Source of the DNA: Spirochaetota bacterium
Lineage (GTDB): Bacteria > Spirochaetota > Spirochaetia > Treponematales > Treponemataceae
Assembly (NCBI GenBank): GCA_022704725.1
Contig: JAKJFV010000115.1
Location: forward strand, 1-5,870
DNA: 5,870 nucleotides
Reading direction: 5' to 3'
The position numbers were made by a program, and so were the translations under genes. Below, one piece after another: positions 1 through 4,762 of this stretch; position 1 is the first letter of the stretch, and every line of letters starts with the position of its first letter. The notes under the pieces were generated by a model. It did no database searches. It saw only the letters and a program-made list of their open reading frames with translations, and had not been told where the DNA came from.

Positions 1-357
1 GGTGTTTGCGGAAGAGCATATTGCTGTCATGCTGTATCCGACCGCTTGCGTCCGGTCTCTATTCGAATGGCGAAGGATCAGAATTTATCGCTTAACTCCA
101 TGAAAATTTCGGGGCAATGCGGCCGCCTTCTTTGCTGTCTTTCGTATGAATTTGACTGTTATACCGAAGCTCGAAAAAAACTTCCTCAGGAAGGTATAAG
201 ACTTTTTTATGATGGAACACATTTTAGAGTTACAGAAGTAAATCCGCTCGCAGAATATATTAAAATTCTTGGAGAAGACGGACGCCTTCTTGAGATAGGT
301 TCGCATCAGCTTACGCACCATGAAGGTAAATGGCGTATTGTTGATGTTCAAAAATAG
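1..357 (+). CDS. ricT: RicT/PSP1-domain protein, C-terminal part (5' end outside window)
   Basis: The frame is open from base 1 and ends at TAG 355-357, giving 118 residues of a longer protein. Two cysteine blocks stand out: CGRAYCC at residues 3-9 and GQCGRLLCC at 38-46, separated by a stretch containing PVSIRMAKDQNLSLN. This pairing is characteristic of the PSP1 C-terminal domain of the RicT (YaaT) family. In Bacillus, RicT works with RicA and RicF as an iron-sulfur-containing complex that assists RNase Y in mRNA processing; whether that role holds here is unknown, since no partner genes are visible. The paired cysteines are the likely Fe-S ligands. An internal ATG (67-69) lies inside the conserved domain and is not a credible start. 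The gene converges on the methyltransferase with a 20-base gap in which I see no convincing GC-rich terminator hairpin. Family assignment is firm; the functional role is inferred. Confidence 0.9.
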   Translation, partial: GVCGRAYCCHAVSDRLRPVSIRMAKDQNLSLNSMKISGQCGRLLCCLSYEFDCYTEARKKLPQEGIRLFYDGTHFRVTEVNPLAEYIKILGEDGRLLEIGSHQLTHHEGKWRIVDVQK

Positions 358-377
358 TTTTATTCTGTTACTCTTTT

Positions 378-1127
378 TTAAGAAATAACTGCAATGAGAT
401 TTTCACTTTCATCTTTAAATGCTTCCATTTTGTAGTTTGCATAAAACTCAATGGATGAAAAACCTGCTTCAATTGCTAGTTCTTTGATTTGGTCTTTTGT
501 TAGGGGGAAGACTTTAGTGTCTTTAAGTAATGAAAGTATTCTACCGGTACTGGTTTCCAGATCCATGTCCATCGAGTATAAGCCTTCTTCTTTTTGCCAC
601 AACTGAGTAAATAATTTAACTCTCATAGATTCAAGCTGTGGGAGTTTAGCCATAGGATTTGGTTTGTAAAGTGTAAAGTTGTTTAAATGAAGTATAATTT
701 TCCCATCCGGAGCAAGTAAATTTTTGCAGTCATAGAAAAACTTTCTCATTAAAATTGGATCATGTATAAAAATAATTCTATTATCTTTTATGGTTATAAT
801 ATTATAAAAACTTTTTCCAAGAAAGCGGGACATTTCCAAGCTTGTCATGAAAAAATAACGTATAGCCATATTTGGAAATTTTCTGCGCCGGTTTGCAGAT
901 TCCAGCATTTCCTGAAAATCTTCTATGCCGGTTACATCATGGCCGAGCTTCGCAAGATAATGTTCAAAGTTGCCGGTGCCGCATCCGATGCGCAGGAATT
1001 TTACGGGAGAAGAGTAACAAGAAATCAGGCTGTTGTAAAAACTTTTTAAGTCTTCTGTAATAGGATACAATTCATCATAATATTCATTAAATTCTTGTAT
1101 ATAATTCATAAAAAAATTATATGTCAT
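378..1127 (-). CDS. Class I SAM-dependent methyltransferase, substrate unknown
   Basis: A 249-residue protein with a Rossmann-type methyltransferase core. Motif I is FLRIGCGTGNF at residues 44-54 (SAM-binding glycine loop). Strand 2 ends in VTGIED (65-70), where E69 or D70 would contact the SAM ribose, followed by FQEML as in the usual G-I-D-x-S-x-x-M-L pattern. A later strand, LLAPDGKIILHLNN (137-150), matches the motif before the substrate-binding region. The substrate cannot be told from sequence; small-molecule, ubiquinone-like or protein methylation are all possible. No signal peptide or membrane segment is apparent, so it should be cytosolic. The first ATG (1125-1127) is preferred because a weak GGA lies about 13 bases upstream, whereas the next Met (1107-1109) has no ribosome binding site. 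The gene is monocistronic here, opposite in strand to both neighbours, and looks unrelated to the hydrogenase operon. It is visibly more AT-rich: bases 421-480 hold 21/60 G+C against 31/60 for 5041-5100. Confidence 0.85.
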   Translation of the reverse strand: MTYNFFMNYIQEFNEYYDELYPITEDLKSFYNSLISCYSSPVKFLRIGCGTGNFEHYLAKLGHDVTGIEDFQEMLESANRRRKFPNMAIRYFFMTSLEMSRFLGKSFYNIITIKDNRIIFIHDPILMRKFFYDCKNLLAPDGKIILHLNNFTLYKPNPMAKLPQLESMRVKLFTQLWQKEEGLYSMDMDLETSTGRILSLLKDTKVFPLTKDQIKELAIEAGFSSIEFYANYKMEAFKDESENLIAVIS

Positions 1128-1150
1128 AGATGGGTAATTTTCCAGCTTTT

Positions 1151-1177
1151 TTTATATCATGCTATATTTTTTTACAA
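1151..1177 (-). promoter_or_regulatory. Candidate promoter for the methyltransferase gene
   Basis: Read on the minus strand, TTGTAA (1172-1177) and TATAAA (1151-1156) are separated by 15 bases. The -10 matches consensus at five of six positions and the -35 at four of six, but the spacer is shorter than the usual 16-18. The -10 ends 23 bases before the ATG, allowing a short leader. The region is very AT-rich, so chance matches are likely. Confidence 0.3.
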
Positions 1178-1192
1178 TAAACAGGACTGATA

Positions 1193-1221
1193 TTGACTAA
1201 TTCGATAAAAATATATAGATT
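1193..1221 (+). promoter_or_regulatory. Candidate promoter for the hydrogenase operon
   Basis: TTGACT (1193-1198, five of six to the -35 consensus) is followed after 17 bases by TAGATT (1216-1221, four of six to the -10 consensus). This lies 32 bases upstream of the first gene of the operon, in the only sizeable intergenic space before it. Transcription would begin at about 1228, just ahead of the ribosome binding site. I found no clear palindromic operator such as a Rex or FNR box in 1128-1252. Confidence 0.45.
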
Positions 1222-1244
1222 GTAAATGAATAAAGGTATTGAAT

Positions 1245-1251
1245 AAGGAGG
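1245..1251 (+). promoter_or_regulatory. Strong Shine-Dalgarno that bears on the start of the first operon gene
   Basis: AAGGAGG is a full anti-16S match. It is followed by two ATG codons in tandem at 1253 and 1256. Spacing is 1 base to the first and 4 bases to the second, so the second ATG is the better initiator, although both are close. The choice changes the protein by one methionine only. Confidence 0.75.
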
Positions 1252-1252
1252 A

Positions 1253-1501
1253 ATGATGACTACAATAACAGTCTGTATGGGCAGCTCCTGCTTCAGCAGG
1301 GGAAATTCTGTGAATGCCGGAATCATCAGTTCTTTTATTCAGAAGCACAATTTGGATGCCGAAGTTGCAATAAAGGGATGTCTTTGCGAGGGCGAGTGCC
1401 GCAAAGGTCCGAATATACGAATTAATGAGACCCTCTTTTCTGCTGTAAGCCCTGAGGGTCTGGAAGATCTGCTTAAACATGAATTGGGGGTGACCGAATG
1501 A
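1253..1501 (+). CDS. Thioredoxin-like [2Fe-2S] ferredoxin (NuoE/HndA-type small protein)
   Basis: An 82-residue protein (81 if it starts at 1256). The cysteine pattern is C8-x4-C13, then 31 residues, then C45-x3-C49 followed by GPN. This is the [2Fe-2S] ligand arrangement of thioredoxin-fold ferredoxins, also found in the NuoE subunit of complex I and the HndA-type subunits of hydrogenases. An additional cysteine, C43, sits in the GCLCEGEC segment and is not one of the four expected ligands. The protein is about the size of the isolated thioredoxin-fold domain, without the N-terminal helical bundle of full NuoE. The role is most likely electron transfer to or from the hydrogenase-type protein encoded next, whose ATG overlaps this gene's stop in an ATGA arrangement, suggesting translational coupling. 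The domain call is firm; the partner is inferred from position. Confidence 0.88.
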   Translation: MMTTITVCMGSSCFSRGNSVNAGIISSFIQKHNLDAEVAIKGCLCEGECRKGPNIRINETLFSAVSPEGLEDLLKHELGVTE

Positions 1502-3246
1502 ATTTTCTGTATCCAATTTTTACAGAGCAGACTGAATGTCAGGACTGCTACAAATGCATCAGGCAGTGTCCGGTTAAGGCTATACGTGTAGAAGACGGGC
1601 ATGCCATGGTAATACCTGAATTATGCATCATGTGCGGACGCTGTGTTATTCATTGCCCGGCGAAGGCAAAACACGTTCGTGATGATCTGGCCCGTACAAA
1701 GCAGCTTTTTTCTCTTAAACCCCGCGTCATTGCTTCTTTAGCTCCTTCATTTGCCTCAGAGTTTCCGGATTATACCAAAGATCAGCTTATTTATGCTTTA
1801 AAACAACTGGGTTTCCATGGTGTTTCAGAGACTGCGATTGGTGCGGATCTTGTGTCGGCTCAAATTGCAAAGGATCTTTCAGCGGCTGCTAAAAATAAAG
1901 ACGGACAAAAACTGTTTATATCGAGCGCCTGTCCTTCATGTGTTGAATTTATTAAGCATTTTATGAGCGATTATACCCAGTATATTACAGACCGCTCTTC
2001 TCCTTTGTTAGCTCATTCCCGTTTTATTAAAGCAACGTTCGGGGATGATACCGGCATTGTATTTATTGGTCCGTGCATTGCAAAAAAAAGAGAGGCAGAT
2101 GTTTGGAAAACCATCGATGCAGCTCTAACCTTTAATGATCTTAGAAAATGGCTTAATAGAGAAGGAATTACTCCCGGATCTCTAAAAGTAAACACGGAAC
2201 AACATGATTTTATTCCGTTCAGAGCTGGAAAAGGCGCTTATTATCCCGTGGGCGGCGGAATGATAGAGTCGTGTAAAAAATACAACCCCCTCTCACATGT
2301 AAGAACTATGGCAATAACAGGAATAGAAGAAATACGCAGCGCACTTGAAGGTTTAAAAAATGAAGAGTTAAAAGAACCTCTTTTCTTAGAAGTTCTTGCC
2401 TGCGAAGGCGGCTGTGTTAATGGGCCGGGAACCGGTAGTTCTTCATCGCTTGCAATGAGAAATGTGCGTATTGGTGAATATGCAGAAACAGCAGATGATA
2501 CTCTTGATGAGCAGGTTTTATCTTCTGTCAGTGATTTAACAGGAACTTTGCCGGTAATACAGCAAGTAAAAAAGAAACACAGCGAAGACGAAATTCGTTT
2601 TGCGCTGCGCTCTGTTGGAAAATACACCCGCGCCGACGAACTTAACTGTGCAAGCTGCGGTTACGATACATGCCGTCTTTTTGCCGAGGCAATGCTTGAC
2701 AACCGGGCTGAAAAAACTATGTGCGTGTCGTACATGAGAAAACTGGCTCAAAAAAAAGCTAACGGACTTATACGTGCAATCCCCGGCGGTGTTGTCATAG
2801 CAGACAGCGGTTTAAAAATTGTTGAATGCAACAGCAATTTTGCAGCCCTTATGGGTTCTGACATTGTGGAGATGTATGATGCAAAACCAGGTCTTGAGGG
2901 TGCAGATTTAACAAAGATTATACCATTTTACCGCTTTTTTGCTGATGTTCTTGCCGTAAACGGACCGGATGTCATAGAGAGGGAAGTTAGGGCAGGCAAG
3001 AAGATATTTCATGTATCAGTTTTTGCAATTGAAAAAGAGGAAGCTGCAGGCGCAGTAATAGAAGATATAACAGCGCCTCAAATACAAAAGCATAGAATCG
3101 TTACCCAGGCAAAAAAGGTTATAGATAAAAATTTGTCGGTTGTGCAGAAAATTGCCTTTTTACTTGGCGAAAATGCTGCCGAGTCTGAATCAATCTTAAA
3201 TTCAATTATTGATTCATTTTCTGACGACGGCGGAGATGATGAATAA
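1498..3246 (+). CDS. Sensory-type [FeFe] hydrogenase with Fe-S motif and PAS domain (HydS-like, group C)
   Basis: A 582-residue protein. Residues 14-24 and 43-53 are two CxxCxxCxxxC ferredoxin motifs. The H-cluster domain (about 75-340) carries its three signatures: L1 SSACPSC (142-148, ligand C145), L2 GPCIAKK (191-197, ligand C193) and L3 ACEGGCVNGPG (301-311, ligands C302 and C306). All four H-cluster cysteines are present, but the proton-transfer cysteine of TSCCP is A144, the L2 methionine is G191 and the L3 methionine is L300. Next comes C384-x2-C387-GY-x2-C392 with C409, a further [4Fe-4S] site, then a PAS domain (about 422-526) and a helical tail (about 530-570). There is no kinase or cyclase output. 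This architecture matches sensory HydS-type hydrogenases, thought to report H2 or redox state rather than make H2 efficiently. Start: ATG overlapping the previous stop, with a G-rich GGGGGTG about 5 bases upstream. The stop overlaps the phosphatase start by one base, supporting a sensor-effector pair. Confidence 0.92.
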   Translation: MNFLYPIFTEQTECQDCYKCIRQCPVKAIRVEDGHAMVIPELCIMCGRCVIHCPAKAKHVRDDLARTKQLFSLKPRVIASLAPSFASEFPDYTKDQLIYALKQLGFHGVSETAIGADLVSAQIAKDLSAAAKNKDGQKLFISSACPSCVEFIKHFMSDYTQYITDRSSPLLAHSRFIKATFGDDTGIVFIGPCIAKKREADVWKTIDAALTFNDLRKWLNREGITPGSLKVNTEQHDFIPFRAGKGAYYPVGGGMIESCKKYNPLSHVRTMAITGIEEIRSALEGLKNEELKEPLFLEVLACEGGCVNGPGTGSSSSLAMRNVRIGEYAETADDTLDEQVLSSVSDLTGTLPVIQQVKKKHSEDEIRFALRSVGKYTRADELNCASCGYDTCRLFAEAMLDNRAEKTMCVSYMRKLAQKKANGLIRAIPGGVVIADSGLKIVECNSNFAALMGSDIVEMYDAKPGLEGADLTKIIPFYRFFADVLAVNGPDVIEREVRAGKKIFHVSVFAIEKEEAAGAVIEDITAPQIQKHRIVTQAKKVIDKNLSVVQKIAFLLGENAAESESILNSIIDSFSDDGGDDE

Positions 3247-4178
3247 TGGGTGAACTTCCTCCCTTTGCCGGTTCAAAGGACACTTTTATAGAAGTTGCTC
3301 ATGCCCAGCTTAGAAAGCATAAGCAGGGTGCAGAGGGCGATGTATTTTTGTCGCAGAAAAATCCTGCCGACGGCCGTGTTATTACTGCACTTTCGGATGG
3401 GCTGGGGTCTGGAATAAAGGCAGGTGTGCTGGCTACCCTTACTGCAACGATGGCAACAAAATTCATTGCATCAGATATTCCTATTAAAAAAGCCGCTCAG
3501 ATAATTATGAATACCCTTCCTGTCTGTAAAGAGCGCGGTATCAGCTACGCTACTTTTACCCTTGTTGATATTGAACCTAATTCGACAGTTCGGGTGATTG
3601 AGTATGATAATCCGCCTTATATTTTAATCCGGAAACAGACCTTTGTTGAGCCGATTAAAGAATTTACAGTTATCGAGAGGAAAAATAAGAAAACAGCGCC
3701 GAAAAAGGAAGCGGTCGTTCAATATTCTCAGTATGAGGCGCTTCCCGGAGACCGTCTGGTTTTTTTCTCCGACGGGGTTACTCAGGCGGGAATGGGGTCT
3801 GTTCATTATCCCTTCGGTTGGGGCTATAACAATGTTCAAAATTATATTTTGGAAAAAATTGAGAAAAATCCCGAAATAAGTGCACGTGATCTTGCTAAAG
3901 CAGTGGTGAATCAGGCTCTGCAGATTGATTCCTTCAAGGCAAAGGATGACATTACCTGCGGAATAATTTATTCGCGAAAACCCCGGGACTTGCTTGTACT
4001 TACGGGGCCTCCGCTGTATCCTGAGCGCGATGCGGACTTATCGCGTCTATTTGTTTCTTTTAGTGGAAAAAAAATAGTCTCGGGCGGAACAACTGCGAAT
4101 ATACTGGCGAGGGAAACCGGAAAAAAGATATCGGTGTGCTTAAAAATCTTGATCCGAAAATTCCCCCGGAGTCGGTGA
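3246..4178 (+). CDS. SpoIIE/PP2C-type Ser/Thr phosphatase, zero-frame part of a frame-disrupted gene
   Basis: The zero frame gives 310 residues. Metal-binding aspartates of the PPM/SpoIIE fold are visible: GD with D32, SDGLGSG with D51, FFSDGV with D176, and KDDIT with D234/D235. After the catalytic domain (about 10-245) come TGPP (253-256) and SGGTTAN (279-285), which begin a C-terminal domain found in phosphatases linked to sensory hydrogenases. Coherent family sequence stops at about K294-V297; the last 13-16 residues look like out-of-frame translation, and the true continuation is in the -1 frame up to 4468. The complete product would be 407 residues. The gene starts one base inside the stop of the sensor gene, with GGAG (3232-3235) ten bases upstream. 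It probably dephosphorylates a protein Ser/Thr in response to the sensor; no substrate, antagonist kinase or anti-sigma factor is encoded in the window. Family is firm; target unknown. Confidence 0.88.
   Translation: MGELPPFAGSKDTFIEVAHAQLRKHKQGAEGDVFLSQKNPADGRVITALSDGLGSGIKAGVLATLTATMATKFIASDIPIKKAAQIIMNTLPVCKERGISYATFTLVDIEPNSTVRVIEYDNPPYILIRKQTFVEPIKEFTVIERKNKKTAPKKEAVVQYSQYEALPGDRLVFFSDGVTQAGMGSVHYPFGWGYNNVQNYILEKIEKNPEISARDLAKAVVNQALQIDSFKAKDDITCGIIYSRKPRDLLVLTGPPLYPERDADLSRLFVSFSGKKIVSGGTTANILARETGKKISVCLKILIRKFPRSR
4121..4127 (+). other. Candidate -1 ribosomal slippage heptamer A AAA AAG
   Basis: The heptamer is in the phase needed for tandem -1 slippage (zero frame GGA AAA AAG). An AGGGA element at 4110-4114 lies 6 bases upstream and could pair with 16S rRNA as a stimulator. 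A -1 shift here leads straight into the conserved C-terminal frame (next codons GAT ATC GGT GTG CTT). The layout resembles the E. coli dnaX site. Against it: in-phase A AAA AAA heptamers also occur at 2082, 4067, 5152, 5437 and 5737, where no shift is needed, and no strong stem-loop lies at the usual 5-9 base distance. Confidence 0.4.
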
Positions 4179-4468
4179 TGGATGGGGCGGATCTTGTAAC
4201 AGAAGGCATTATTACAATGGGTTCTGTTGCAGAAATACTTGAACAGGGAAAATACAGTGAGAGTGCAAAGGTAAACGCTGCGGTACGGGTAGTGGAATTA
4301 TTTTTAGACAGTGATAGAATACTGTTTGTTGTCGGTACAAAGATAAATGAAGCGCATCAGGATCCCAATATGCCGGTGGAACTTGAAATACGGCGGAATA
4401 TAATTAAAAAGACAGCAAACCTCCTGCAGGAGAAATATCTGAAAGAGGTAAAAATTCAATATATATAG
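4127..4468 (+). CDS. C-terminal part of the SpoIIE-type phosphatase, in the -1 frame
   Basis: This frame carries 113 residues when read from the slippage site, ending at TAG 4466-4468. From LKNLDPKIPPES onward it continues the conserved C-terminal domain of hydrogenase-linked phosphatases, with DGADLVTEGIITMGSVAEILEQG as its clearest segment (written here as two parts: DGADLVTEGI and ITMGSVAEIL, followed by EQG). The domain's function is not known to me. It is unlikely to be an independent gene: the only candidate start near the switch is GTG at 4136, which has no good Shine-Dalgarno at proper distance, and the protein begins in mid-domain. Three readings are possible: programmed -1 frameshifting at 4121-4127, a true one-base deletion making the gene defective, or a sequence error. 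A missing base near 4134-4140 would give ISV-x-LKNLDP, which fits my memory of the family pattern at this strand slightly better than the slippage product DIGVLKNLDP. Confidence 0.75.
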   Translation, partial: DIGVLKNLDPKIPPESVMDGADLVTEGIITMGSVAEILEQGKYSESAKVNAAVRVVELFLDSDRILFVVGTKINEAHQDPNMPVELEIRRNIIKKTANLLQEKYLKEVKIQYI

Positions 4469-4482
4469 CCGCAAAAAAGCGG
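4469..4482 (+). other. Small stem-loop directly after the phosphatase stop
   Basis: CCGC and GCGG form a perfect 4-bp stem around a loop of six A, immediately after TAG 4466-4468 and within the 31-base gap before the second ferredoxin gene. No T-tract follows, so it is not a typical intrinsic terminator. It could mark an RNA processing point or be chance. Confidence 0.4.
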
Positions 4483-4499
4483 AGTCGTTTGGAGGTATT

Positions 4500-4760
4500 A
4501 TGAAGAAGGTTAAGGTTTCCATTTGTACAGGAACAGCATGTTTTGTTATGGGTGCATCAGAAATAATGATGCTGGAAGACTCCCTTCCCGAAGATCTTAA
4601 AAATTCTGTAGATATTGAAATAGACGGTATATCCTGTCTTGAGAAATGCGGCAATGCACAAAATGGAAAGGCTCCATTTGTTCTTGTGAATGGAGAAGTG
4701 TTAAGCGCAGCTACGATTTCTACTGTTATAGAGAAAATTCGGGCTATTGCAGAGGAGTAA
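4500..4760 (+). CDS. Second thioredoxin-like [2Fe-2S] ferredoxin
   Basis: An 86-residue protein with C9-x4-C14, 31 intervening residues, and C46-x3-C50, the four-ligand [2Fe-2S] pattern of thioredoxin-fold ferredoxins. It has the same cysteine spacing as the protein at 1253-1501 but little other resemblance: it lacks the extra cysteine, reads CLEKCGNAQNGKAP instead of CEGECRKGPN around the second pair, and has a longer loop before its final strand (FVLVNGEVL). The two are therefore distinct members rather than a recent duplication. GGAGG at 4491-4495 precedes the ATG by 4 bases and supports this start. The stop lies 2 bases before the group B hydrogenase gene, whose ribosome binding site is inside this gene's last codons. 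The most likely role is as a redox partner of that hydrogenase; this is inferred from position only. Confidence 0.9.
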   Translation: MKKVKVSICTGTACFVMGASEIMMLEDSLPEDLKNSVDIEIDGISCLEKCGNAQNGKAPFVLVNGEVLSAATISTVIEKIRAIAEE

Positions 4761-4762
4761 GA

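Noticed and set aside
762..1060. Plus-strand open frames opposite the methyltransferase
   Set aside because: They are antisense to the SAM-binding core, which has recognisable motifs; no start signals.
1172..1516. Minus-strand open frame across the operon's first gene and its promoter
   Set aside because: It lies antisense to the clear [2Fe-2S] protein, has no family-like motif and no ribosome binding site.
2082..2089. Run of eight A in the sensor gene as a second frameshift site
   Set aside because: The conserved L2 and L3 motifs and everything downstream stay in the same frame, so no shift is required.
4136..4468. Independent small gene starting at GTG 4136
   Set aside because: It begins in the middle of a conserved domain and lacks a proper Shine-Dalgarno; it is better read as the continuation of the phosphatase.
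4469..4490. Rho-independent terminator between the phosphatase and the second ferredoxin
   Set aside because: The stem is only 4 bp and no T-run follows; the next gene has a strong ribosome binding site and probably shares the transcript.
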